From Microvirga sp. VF16 (GTDB lineage Bacteria; Pseudomonadota; Alphaproteobacteria; Rhizobiales; Beijerinckiaceae), in assembly GCF_016864375.1 (NCBI RefSeq), contig NZ_CP069356.1, positions 868,001 to 932,000 on the forward strand: a stretch of 64,000 nt of DNA, given 5' to 3'. The translations under genes were made by a program, and so were the position numbers. Below the pieces are notes generated by a model, which made no database searches, was not told the origin of the DNA, and was given only the letters and a program-made list of their open reading frames with translations. This document shows positions 34,896 to 42,774 of this stretch, one piece after another. How positions within the stretch are numbered: the first letter of the stretch is position 1; each line of letters begins with the position of its first letter.

Positions 34896-35969
34896 TCAGC
34901 CTTCGCGGAAGATCGCACCATCCAGGATGTCCAGGCCGATCTCCTCGCCGACCCTCAGGTTCGTCACAAGAGCAACCTCAACCTCGAGCTTCTTCCCATC
35001 GGCTTGCGAGACCTCGATCCGGCGCATGGATCCAAGGCGCCGAACGCCACTGACAATACCCTGATGGTGTCCATGGCCGGCGGGTACCGGCTTCAGATGC
35101 CATGGCCGGCAATAGAGACACGCCGGGCCAATAGTGAACTTCGGTGCAGCCACAGGAGCAGGCTTTCCATTCACCAGCACCCGCCCATCGCGAATTTCGG
35201 CATTGAAGCGGGCGGCCTGACCGAGAAAGGTCATCACAAAGGGGGTCGCAGGGTAGTCCTGCACATTATCGGGACTGCCAACCTGCTCGAGATGTCCACC
35301 ATTGAGGACAGCGACCCGGTCTGCCAATTCCAGCGCCTCATCCTGATCATGGGTGACGAAGACCGTCGTCGTGCCGGTGCGCTCGTGGATGTCACGCAGC
35401 CAGGCGCGGAGATCCTTGCGGACCTTGGCGTCGAGGGCGCCGAAGGGCTCGTCGAGCAGAAGGACGCGCGGCTCGACGGCCAGCGCCCGCGCCAGGGCGA
35501 CCCGTTGGCGCTGGCCGCCAGAGAGTTGAGCCGGAAACCGGCTCTCATACCCAGAGAGCTGGACCAGATCGAGCAGTTCGGAAACGCGGCGCCGGATCTC
35601 GCTCTTGGAGGGACGGTTCGCCCGCTCACGCACCTTCAGACCATAGGCAATGTTGTCGGCAACGCTCATGTGCTTGAACAAGGCATAATGCTGAAAGACA
35701 AAGCCGACCTGCCGCTTCTGCACGGGAAGAGATGTCGCCTCCACCCCCCCGAAGAACACCTGCCCACGATCGGGCTCAACCAATCCGGCTATGATGCGCA
35801 GCAACGTCGTCTTGCCCGAACCCGAGGGGCCGAGCAGCGCCAGGAGTTCTCCAGGCCGGACGTCCAGATCCACATCGTGCAGCGCCGCCGCGCCCGCGAA
35901 GTTCTTTGTCACACCTGCAACGCGGATATCGACCGCTTGGCTCCGCTCAGCGGTGTGCGCTGCCGGCAA
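34896..35969 (-). CDS. cysA: sulfate/thiosulfate ABC importer ATPase CysA, 357 aa
   Basis: Powers sulfate uptake through CysT-CysW. Walker A is LLGPSGSGKTT, the signature LSGGQRQRVALARALAVEPR, Walker B VLLLDEPFGALD and the switch His VFVTHDQDEALELAD. The C-terminal regulatory part (about residues 240-357) follows the FLGQAARFNAEI segment. TTG 35969 is chosen because GGAG lies seven bases before it; it overlaps the cysW end by 23 bases. The open frame upstream is the cysW 3' end in another frame. Last gene of sbp-cysT-cysW-cysA. Confidence 0.93.
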   Translation of the reverse strand: MPAAHTAERSQAVDIRVAGVTKNFAGAAALHDVDLDVRPGELLALLGPSGSGKTTLLRIIAGLVEPDRGQVFFGGVEATSLPVQKRQVGFVFQHYALFKHMSVADNIAYGLKVRERANRPSKSEIRRRVSELLDLVQLSGYESRFPAQLSGGQRQRVALARALAVEPRVLLLDEPFGALDAKVRKDLRAWLRDIHERTGTTTVFVTHDQDEALELADRVAVLNGGHLEQVGSPDNVQDYPATPFVMTFLGQAARFNAEIRDGRVLVNGKPAPVAAPKFTIGPACLYCRPWHLKPVPAGHGHHQGIVSGVRRLGSMRRIEVSQADGKKLEVEVALVTNLRVGEEIGLDILDGAIFREG

Positions 35970-36828
35970 GGTCAGCTCCGTGACGCCATTCGAGGCAAGT
36001 CTTGAGCGCCAATGTGACGAGGGCGAGGCCGGCGAGGAGCGAGGCGACGGCAAAGGCCGCAACGAAGTTATACTCATTGTAGAGAATCTCCACATGAAGC
36101 GGGATGGTGTTGGTCAAGCCGCGGATGTGGCCCGAGACCACGGAAACCGCGCCGAACTCGCCCATGGCGCGGGCATTGCACAGAAGGACGCCGTACAGCA
36201 GTCCCCACTTGATGTTGGGCAGCGTCACGGTGAGGAAGGTGCGCCACCCGCTCGCGCCCAGCGTCAAAGCAGCCTCTTCTTCGGCCGTGCCTTGCTCCTG
36301 CATGAGCGGGATGAGCTGCCGTGCCACGAACGGAAACGTCACGAAAATGGTGGCGAGGACAATGCCCGGCAGAGCGAAGGCGATCTTGATGCCATGCGCC
36401 ATGAGCCAAGGCCCGAACAAGCCCTGCGCGCCGAAAAGAAGCAGGTAGATCAAGCCCGACACGACCGGCGAGATGGAAAATGGCAGGTCGATCAGGGTGA
36501 TCAGAAGGCTCTTGCCCTTGAACTCGAACTTGGCAATGGCCCAGGACGCCGTGAGACCGAACACGAGATTCAATGGCACCGCGATTGCGGCGACGGTCAG
36601 CGTCAGCCTGATCGCTGCCAGCGCGTCCGCTTCCTGAAAGGCTGCGAGAAAGCCTTCGAGCCCTCGCCTGAAGGCTTCCACGAAGACGACGGCGAGCGGC
36701 AGAACCAGGAACAGAAGCAGGAAGATGAGCGCGACCGAGATGGCCAGCCATCGGATCGGCTTCTGCTCGGTCACCACGCTCTGCTGCGATGAAACCGGCA
36801 CGGCCAGAGCAGCGCTGAGATCAGACAT
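35947..36828 (-). CDS. cysW: sulfate ABC importer permease CysW, 293 aa
   Basis: Inner-membrane subunit with about six helices. The coupling loop is EEEAALTLGASGWRTFLTVT followed by LPNIKWGLLYGVLLCNARAM with GEFGAVSVVSGHIRG, which is specific for CysW. GGAGGT lies six bases before ATG 36828; TTG 36834 is an alternative. Overlaps cysT by eight bases. Confidence 0.94.
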   Translation of the reverse strand: MSDLSAALAVPVSSQQSVVTEQKPIRWLAISVALIFLLLFLVLPLAVVFVEAFRRGLEGFLAAFQEADALAAIRLTLTVAAIAVPLNLVFGLTASWAIAKFEFKGKSLLITLIDLPFSISPVVSGLIYLLLFGAQGLFGPWLMAHGIKIAFALPGIVLATIFVTFPFVARQLIPLMQEQGTAEEEAALTLGASGWRTFLTVTLPNIKWGLLYGVLLCNARAMGEFGAVSVVSGHIRGLTNTIPLHVEILYNEYNFVAAFAVASLLAGLALVTLALKTCLEWRHGADLAGSAHR

Positions 36829-37669
36829 GGCCAAACCTCCTGCGGCTCCAAGCCTGGATCAGGTTGATCAGCAAAAGCACTGAGAACGAGATCGCCAGCA
36901 TGATGGTCGCGATCACCGTCGCGCCGGTGTAGTCGTATTCCGACAGCCTGATGACGATCAGTAGCGGCGCGATTTCCGAAACATAGGGCAGGTTTCCGGC
37001 GATGAAAATCACGGATCCATACTCTCCGACCCCGCGGGCAAAGGCCAATGCGAAGCCCGTCAGCACGCCAGGAAGAAGCGGAGGCAGGAGAACACTGCAA
37101 AGGGTGCGCCAGCGGGAAGCACCGAGAGTCGCAGAGGCTTCCTCCAACTCACATTCAATTTCCGCGATCAGCGGCTGAACGGTGCGGACAGCGAAAGGAA
37201 GCCCAATGAAGACCAGGGCGATGAAGATACCCAAGGGCGTATAAGCCACCTTGAGACCCAGAGGCTCAAGAAGTGATCCTACCCAGCCATTCGGCGCATA
37301 AAGGGCGGCAAGTGCAATGCCGGCAACAGCTGTTGGCAGGGCAAAGGGCAGATCCACGATGGCATCGATGAGCTTACGGCCCGGGAAATCGTATCGGGTG
37401 AGAACCCATGCGATCAGGAGGCCGAAGAGTGAGGCAACGCCTGCGGCAAGCAGGGAAATGCTGAAACTCGTCTCGAGAGCCGCAGCAACCCGGGGGTCGG
37501 CGGCAGTCGCAGCAATACCGGTGATCCCGATGCCTGAGGCCTTCACCACCAGCGCGCCGAGCGGCAGCAGCACCAGCAATCCAAGGTAGAGCAGCGTGTA
37601 ACCGAGCGTGACGCCGAAGCCCGGCAGCACGCTCGCTTGCTTGAGACGCAGATAGGACGCCGAGGCCAT
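36821..37669 (-). CDS. cysT: sulfate ABC importer permease CysT (CysU), 282 aa
   Basis: Partner of CysW, about six membrane helices. The coupling loop is ELEEASATLGASRWRTLCSV followed by LLPPLLPGVLTGFALAFARG with VGEYGSVIFIAGNLP, the CysT signature. VLTRYDFPGRKLIDAIVDLP is also typical. It starts two bases after the sbp stop codon. Confidence 0.94.
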   Translation of the reverse strand: MASASYLRLKQASVLPGFGVTLGYTLLYLGLLVLLPLGALVVKASGIGITGIAATAADPRVAAALETSFSISLLAAGVASLFGLLIAWVLTRYDFPGRKLIDAIVDLPFALPTAVAGIALAALYAPNGWVGSLLEPLGLKVAYTPLGIFIALVFIGLPFAVRTVQPLIAEIECELEEASATLGASRWRTLCSVLLPPLLPGVLTGFALAFARGVGEYGSVIFIAGNLPYVSEIAPLLIVIRLSEYDYTGATVIATIMLAISFSVLLLINLIQAWSRRRFGHV

Positions 37670-37671
37670 GG

Positions 37672-38733
37672 TCAGCGCTTGCTGATCTGATCGAAGAGCC
37701 CGCCGGAATCGAAGTTGTTCTTCTGGATGTCGTCCCAGTTGCCCTGGAGCGACTCGATCGTGAACAGCTTCAGGTTCGGCAAAGCCGCGAGATCCTCCGG
37801 TTTGGCAGCCTCGGTCTTGATCGGCCGGTAATGGTGCTTGGCAAAGATCGCCTGTGCCTTGTCGGTGTAGAGGAAGCTGAGGAAGGCTTCAGCCACCTTG
37901 CGTGTGCCCTTGCCATCCACGTTGCCCTCAACGAGAGCGACCGGCGGCTCCGCCAGGATCGACAGCGTCGGCACCACGATCTCGAACTTGTCGCGTCCGA
38001 ATTCATCGAGCACGAGGAAGGCTTCGTTCTCCCATGCCGGCAGAACATCCCCGAGGCCGCGCTGCGCGAACGTCACAGTTGATCCGCGAGCACCGGTATC
38101 GAGTACCGGAACGTTCTTGTAGAGGGCGGTGACGAACTCCTTAGCCTTGTCAGCACTGCCATCCTTGGTCTGGGAATAGCCCCAGGCCGCCAGGAAGTTC
38201 CAACGACCGCCCGCAGAGGTTTTCGGATTGGGCGTGATCACCTGGACACCTGGCTTCACAAGATCGTTCCAGTCCTTGATCGCTTTCGGATTGCCTTTAC
38301 GAACCAGAAAGACGACGGTCGACGTGTAAGGCAGCGAGTTGTTCGGCAGCTTGACGCGCCAATCGGCCGGGATCTTCGTGGTGGCCTTCGCAATCGCATC
38401 GATGTCGGACGGAATCCCGAGCGTCACCACGTCAGCGTCGATGCCGTCGATCACCGTACGGGCCTGAGCGCCGGATCCACCATGGGACGTCCGGATCGAG
38501 ACGGTCTCACCGGTCCTTGCCTTCCAATCATCGGCAAAGGCCTGATTGATCTCGCGGTAGAGTTCCCGCGTCGGATCGTAGGACACGTTCAGCAATTGCG
38601 ACTGGGCCGATGCGGGACCAGACAGAGGCAGAAGGCCAATGCCTCCCAAGACCATCAAACCGACGGCCGGCAGGACGGACCGCAGTCGAGAATATGTCCT
38701 CGCGCCAGCGACTTCTAGGGAATTGCCGTGCAT
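37672..38733 (-). CDS. sbp: periplasmic sulfate-binding protein Sbp, 353 aa
   Basis: Captures sulfate for CysTWA. A signal peptide covers about residues 1-44 (VLPAVGLMVLGGIGLLPLSG, cleavage near ASAQS). Family motifs are NVSYDPTRELYREINQAFAD, RTSHGGSGAQARTVIDGIDA with DVVTLGIPSDIDAIA, PNPKTSAGGRWNFLAAWGYS and EVVPTLSILAEPP-like text (IVVPTLSILAEPPVALVEGN). AGGAGG lies five bases before ATG 38733. First gene of the sulfate import operon. Confidence 0.94.
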   Translation of the reverse strand: MHGNSLEVAGARTYSRLRSVLPAVGLMVLGGIGLLPLSGPASAQSQLLNVSYDPTRELYREINQAFADDWKARTGETVSIRTSHGGSGAQARTVIDGIDADVVTLGIPSDIDAIAKATTKIPADWRVKLPNNSLPYTSTVVFLVRKGNPKAIKDWNDLVKPGVQVITPNPKTSAGGRWNFLAAWGYSQTKDGSADKAKEFVTALYKNVPVLDTGARGSTVTFAQRGLGDVLPAWENEAFLVLDEFGRDKFEIVVPTLSILAEPPVALVEGNVDGKGTRKVAEAFLSFLYTDKAQAIFAKHHYRPIKTEAAKPEDLAALPNLKLFTIESLQGNWDDIQKNNFDSGGLFDQISKR

Positions 38734-39366
38734 TCTACCCTCCTGGGTTGAGATCGAAGCGAGAGCGGGCAGCAAGCTACCCAAGCTCCCAAACAGGGCA
38801 GAGAAATATCCGCTAAAAAGAACGAGTGTCAAATGGCCCGGGCTGTTTGCTTCGTTAATTTTCTCCTGTTTTGTGCTCTTTTGTAGTATACAGAGGCGGG
38901 TTCATAGAATGAAATTCTACTGTAGCCGCGTTACTGTAGTATGGTTGAACTAGAAAGGGGACGAATAGAGGAGGACTAATTTTTATTCGTCCGAGCATTT
39001 GCGGCCGAGGCTGATTATGTCTCAAACGGGCCCACAGTAGGGCAATTTAGAATATTCTTCTCTCAAGGAAGGACCTCTCTGGCAAACTACTTCATTGCGG
39101 CCTGTTCTATAAAAAGAACATTTTTATTGACTTGGCTCTCCTGCTGCCGGACACTCCGATCCTGCCAGCCGGTGCATTCCTCCGCTTCAAGTGAACATCG
39201 GGCACGATTTCATGCGGATCATATAGCTGAACTTGCGATGAGGATCGGTCGCATGCGCCGTGTGCTGGCACCGAAGCGATGAAACACACGTGATCGGACC
39301 AATCGATTGCACCCTGCCTGGCACATGCAGCGACCAATCCACGCGTAACGGAGAAAGATCCCTGCT
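38734..39366. promoter_or_regulatory. divergent control region between sbp and the peroxiredoxin gene
   Basis: GTTCTATAAAAAGAAC at 39104-39119 is a sulfur-type operator, followed after seven bases by TTGACTTG (39127-39134). The layout matches that before cysJ, with the operator upstream of the -35 on the plus strand, so it faces the peroxiredoxin gene. A second inverted repeat, GGACGAATA (38959-38967) and TATTCGTCC (38984-38992), lies nearer sbp, with two TACTGTAG copies just upstream of it. No gene recognised in the 630 bases. Confidence 0.6.
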
Positions 39367-40035
39367 ATGACACTTCAAATCGGCCAGATTGCCCCCGATT
39401 TCGAGACGGTGACGACCGAAGGCCCGATCCGCTTCCATGAGTGGATTGGCGATTCCTGGGCGGTGCTGTTCTCGCATCCGAAGAATTTCACCCCCGTGTG
39501 CACGACGGAACTGGGCGAGGTGGCTCGGCTCAAACCTGAATTCGATCGCCGTGGCGTGAAGGTCGTCGGCTTTTCCGTCGATCCCGTCGAGAAGCACGAG
39601 GCTTGGGCCCGTGACATCGAGGAGACGCAAGGCGCAGCCGTCAACTACCCGATCATCGGGGATCCCGACCTCAAGATTTCCAAACTCTTCGGCATGCTCC
39701 CGGCCAACGCAGGCGAAACCTCCGAAGGGCGCACGGCCGCCGACAACCAGACGGTGCGCAACGTTTTCATCATCGGTCCCGACAAGAAGATCAAGCTCGT
39801 CCTGGTCTATCCCATGACCACGGGTCGCAACTTCGACGAAGTGCTGCGGGTCATCGACTCCCTTCAGCTGACGGCTCAGCACCGGGTCGCCACTCCTGCC
39901 AATTGGAAGCAAGGCGAGGATGTCATCATCGTCGGCTCCATATCGGACGAAGAAGCCAAGGGCCTTTATCCGGGCGGCTGGAAAGCGCCGAAGCCATATC
40001 TGCGCATTGTGCCGCAGCCCGCCAAGGCGAACTGA
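39367..40035 (+). CDS. 1-Cys peroxiredoxin (Prx6 type), 222 aa
   Basis: Reduces hydrogen peroxide and organic peroxides. The peroxidatic Cys is in HPKNFTPVCTTELGEVARLK (Cys45). The C-terminal arm typical of the Prx6 group is present (RVATPANWKQGEDVIIVGSI, then GLYPGGWKAPKPYLRIVPQP). No resolving Cys elsewhere. Placed in the sulfur cluster downstream of a sulfur-type operator and before OsmC and sulfurtransferase genes. Confidence 0.92.
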   Translation: MTLQIGQIAPDFETVTTEGPIRFHEWIGDSWAVLFSHPKNFTPVCTTELGEVARLKPEFDRRGVKVVGFSVDPVEKHEAWARDIEETQGAAVNYPIIGDPDLKISKLFGMLPANAGETSEGRTAADNQTVRNVFIIGPDKKIKLVLVYPMTTGRNFDEVLRVIDSLQLTAQHRVATPANWKQGEDVIIVGSISDEEAKGLYPGGWKAPKPYLRIVPQPAKAN

Positions 40036-40059
40036 TCTGCAATCGCACATGCGAAGCGA

Positions 40060-40117
40060 GGGGCAATTACCTATTGCCCCGGATAGCGGCGCCGCCTGCA
40101 TGATTGCTGGCGGCGCC
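40060..40117. terminator. two strong hairpins between the peroxiredoxin and OsmC genes
   Basis: GGGGCAAT-TACCT-ATTGCCCC (40060-40080) is a perfect 8-bp stem. GGCGCCGCC (40088-40096) pairs with GGCGGCGCC (40109-40117) over a 12-base loop. Neither is followed by a U-run, so they may be intrinsic terminators of the weaker alphaproteobacterial kind, or RNA-processing or stability elements between two genes read in the same direction. Confidence 0.5.
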
Positions 40118-40167
40118 CAAATGCGCTGATGGCCGGGTTGCCGGATGCTCATATTCAAGGAAACGAA

Positions 40168-40602
40168 ATGACCAGCATGAAAGCGCGCGTATCGTGGGTT
40201 GAGGGCATGATGTTTACAGGCGAGTCCGGAAGCGGGCATGCCATCGTGCTGGACGGCGCCCCCGAGAACGGCGGCCGCAATGTTGGCATTCGTCCCATGG
40301 AACTCATGTTGCTGGGTCTCGCCGGTTGCACGGCTTTCGACATCGTTCTCATCCTCAAGCGGGGGCGCGAGCCTGTCACCGATTGCGTAGTGGAAGTGGA
40401 AGCCGAGCGCGCATCGACGGATCCGAAGGTGTTTACGACGATTCACCTCAAGTACTATCTCTCAGGGCAAGGGCTCTCGCCCGAGAAGGTCGAGCGCGCC
40501 ATTCAGCTGTCCAAGGACAAGTATTGCTTCGCGTCCATCATGCTGGGTCAGGTTGCGGAGGTCACGCACTCCTGGACCGTTGATCCCCGCCAAACAGCGT
40601 AA
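40168..40602 (+). CDS. OsmC-family protein, 144 aa
   Basis: OsmC proteins detoxify organic hydroperoxides or act in sulfur/thiol stress. Family features: KARVSWVEGMMFTGESGSGH, MELMLLGLAGCTAFDIVLIL with the first Cys, and KVERAIQLSKDKYCFASIML with the second Cys. This is the YhfA-like branch rather than Ohr. AAGGA precedes ATG 40168; the 13 codons upstream are unlikely. Followed by the sulfurtransferase gene after 18 bases. Confidence 0.88.
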   Translation: MTSMKARVSWVEGMMFTGESGSGHAIVLDGAPENGGRNVGIRPMELMLLGLAGCTAFDIVLILKRGREPVTDCVVEVEAERASTDPKVFTTIHLKYYLSGQGLSPEKVERAIQLSKDKYCFASIMLGQVAEVTHSWTVDPRQTA

Positions 40603-40620
40603 TTGCTCGGGACCGTTATC

Positions 40621-41472
40621 ATGACAACTTCCCCTCTCGTTCCAGTCGACTGGCTCTCAGACCATATCGCAGATTCCTCGGTTCTGATCGTTGACATCCG
40701 CTCGGCAGAGAGCGGTGGGCGAGCGGCCTTCGAGGCCGGTCACGTTCCTGGCGCGGTTCACAGCGACTATGCCGCCGTTGGCTGGCGGATCGCTGAGGGT
40801 GGCGCCGGCGGCTTGTTGCCCGATGCCGGCCATTTGTCTGCGCTGCTGAGCCGTATCGGCATCACGCCGGAGCACCACGTGGTCATCGTATCGGCCGGAG
40901 AGGCTGCATCCGATTTCAGCGCAGCCGCAAGGGTCTATTGGACACTGAAAGCCCTTGGCCACAGGCAGGTGTCGATCCTCGACGGCGGCTATCGGGCCTG
41001 GCAGGAATCCGGCGGTCCTGTCGTAGCCGGCGTGTCTGCCCCGACGCCGAGCCCGCATTATCCCGTACGGCTCACCGGAAGCCTGCGCGCCGAGACACAT
41101 GCTGTCGAGAAGGTTGTAGCCCATGGCGACGCAACGCTGCTTGATGGGCGCTCACAGGCTCAGTTCGACGGGCGAGAGAAGAGTCCGCAGGTTGGGCGGG
41201 CCGGTCACCTGCCAGGCGCCCTCCACCTGGACCACTGCAGAGCCATCCAGCCGGGGACCGGACGTCTACGCCCTGTCGCGGAACTCGAGCAATTGTACGA
41301 GCAAATTCCCCCAGGGCCCGTGGTGAGCTATTGCAACACCGGCCACCTCGCCTCCACGAACTGGTTCATCCTCTCGGAGATGCTCAAACGCCCGGATGTG
41401 AGGCTCTATGATGGTTCGATGTCAGAGTGGACCCAGGATCCCAGCCGGCCTGTCGCGACGAACGTGAGCTGA
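40621..41472 (+). CDS. sseA: thiosulfate/3-mercaptopyruvate sulfurtransferase (SseA-like, two rhodanese domains), 283 aa
   Basis: Transfers a sulfane sulfur to thiol acceptors or cyanide. The N-terminal inactive rhodanese domain (SVLIVDIRSAESGGRAAFEA to about residue 140) is followed by the active one. The catalytic loop is VVSYCNTGHLASTNWFILSE (Cys about 240). CNTGHLA is closer to thiosulfate sulfurtransferases than to the CG[S/T]G loop of mercaptopyruvate enzymes, so substrate preference is open. ATG 40621 preferred over TTG 40603. Convergent with metZ. Confidence 0.88.
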   Translation: MTTSPLVPVDWLSDHIADSSVLIVDIRSAESGGRAAFEAGHVPGAVHSDYAAVGWRIAEGGAGGLLPDAGHLSALLSRIGITPEHHVVIVSAGEAASDFSAAARVYWTLKALGHRQVSILDGGYRAWQESGGPVVAGVSAPTPSPHYPVRLTGSLRAETHAVEKVVAHGDATLLDGRSQAQFDGREKSPQVGRAGHLPGALHLDHCRAIQPGTGRLRPVAELEQLYEQIPPGPVVSYCNTGHLASTNWFILSEMLKRPDVRLYDGSMSEWTQDPSRPVATNVS

Positions 41473-41486
41473 GACGGACAACGACC

Positions 41487-42683
41487 TCAGACGCACTCAA
41501 GAGCCTGCGTCAGGTCCTCGATCAGATCATCGGGATGCTCAAGGCCTACTGAGAGCCTGACGAGACCTTCCGAGACCCCCATTTCCGCACGCTCCTCTGC
41601 TGTGAAGCGCTGGTGCGTCGTCGTCGCCGGATGGGTGATCAGGCTCTTGGCATCGCCAAGATTGTTGGAGATCCGGATCAGATCGAGGGCGTTCAGGAAG
41701 CGAAAGGCCCCTGCCTTGCCGCCTTCGATCTCAAGGGCGATCAAGGTCGAGCCGCCTGTCATCTGCCGGGCAATGATATCAGCCTGCGGGTGATCGGCGC
41801 GGCCTGGATAGATCAGGCGACGGATCTTACCATGTCCAGCCAATGCGTCCGCCACGGTGGCCGCTGTCCGGGTCTGACGCTCGACGCGCAGCGGAAGCGT
41901 CTCCAGGCTTTTCAGAAGCACCCAAGCGTTGAAGGGAGACATCGAAGGACCTGTCTGCCGGAGCAACGTATGGACGTGCGTCTGGATGAACTCCTCGGAC
42001 GCAAGAATGACCCCGCCAAGGCAGCGCCCCTGTCCATCGATATGCTTGGTCGCAGAATAGACGACGCAATCAGCTCCGAGCTGCAGCGGCTTCTGCCAGA
42101 TCGGGGACGAGAACACGTTGTCCACGACCAGCTTCGCCCCGACCTGATGGGCAATACCGGCGACGGCTTCGATGTCGATGACCTCCAGGGTGGGATTGGC
42201 CGGGCTTTCCAGGAAGAAGATCTTCGTCTCCGGCCGCACGGCCTTGCGCCACGCACCGAGATCCGTTCCGTCAACCAGAGTGGCTGCCACGCCAAACCGC
42301 GGCAGGAGTTCGGCCACGACATAGCGGCATGAGCCGAAGAGGGCGCGTGCGGCGACGATGTGGTCGCCTGCCTGCAGCGGGCCCATGAGAGCCGCCGTCA
42401 CGGCGGCCATGCCGGTTGCCGTTGCGCGCGCAGACTCTGCCCCTTCAAAGGAAGCAATGCGCTGCTCGAACATCGTGACCGTCGGGTTCGAGAAGCGGGC
42501 ATAGAGAAAGCCTGGGCTCTCTCCCTTGAAACGGGCCTCACACTCTTCCGCGCTGCCATAAACATGGCCCTGGGTGAGGAAGAGCGCTTCGGAGGTCTCG
42601 CCGAACTCCGACCGCAGCGTGCCTTCATGGACGAGACGGGTCTCCGCATGCAGGGGCCGGCTTCGGCGTGAGCGCGTGCTCAT
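41487..42683 (-). CDS. metZ: O-succinylhomoserine sulfhydrylase MetZ, 398 aa
   Basis: PLP enzyme that joins sulfide and an acylated homoserine to give homocysteine, the direct entry of sulfide into methionine. The PLP lysine is in VYSATKHIDGQGRCLGGVIL. Other motifs are YARFSNPTVTMFEQRIASFE, FLESPANPTLEVIDIEAVAG and NNLGDAKSLITHPATTTHQR. Acyl specificity (succinyl or acetyl) cannot be read from sequence alone. 91 bases after cysN on the same strand, so it may be the last gene of cysHDN-metZ. Confidence 0.9.
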   Translation of the reverse strand: MSTRSRRSRPLHAETRLVHEGTLRSEFGETSEALFLTQGHVYGSAEECEARFKGESPGFLYARFSNPTVTMFEQRIASFEGAESARATATGMAAVTAALMGPLQAGDHIVAARALFGSCRYVVAELLPRFGVAATLVDGTDLGAWRKAVRPETKIFFLESPANPTLEVIDIEAVAGIAHQVGAKLVVDNVFSSPIWQKPLQLGADCVVYSATKHIDGQGRCLGGVILASEEFIQTHVHTLLRQTGPSMSPFNAWVLLKSLETLPLRVERQTRTAATVADALAGHGKIRRLIYPGRADHPQADIIARQMTGGSTLIALEIEGGKAGAFRFLNALDLIRISNNLGDAKSLITHPATTTHQRFTAEERAEMGVSEGLVRLSVGLEHPDDLIEDLTQALECV

Positions 42684-42774
42684 TGGTCGTCCTTCAACCT
42701 GGCCGGCTGCTCCTCCTCGATGGCTCAGCAGGCATTTGTCATGATGATTGATGCTTCAGAGAGAGGGCCGGAAC

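Noticed and set aside
34809..36005. 398-codon plus-strand frame opposite cysA
   Set aside because: Antisense of the ATPase gene with its Walker and signature motifs intact on the other strand.
39187..40446. 419-codon minus-strand frame across the peroxiredoxin and OsmC genes
   Set aside because: Crosses two good genes and two hairpins, with no motif of its own.
42684..42774. SAM-responsive riboswitch before metZ
   Set aside because: The 91-base leader was read for the conserved segments of the alphaproteobacterial SAM-II type and they are not there.
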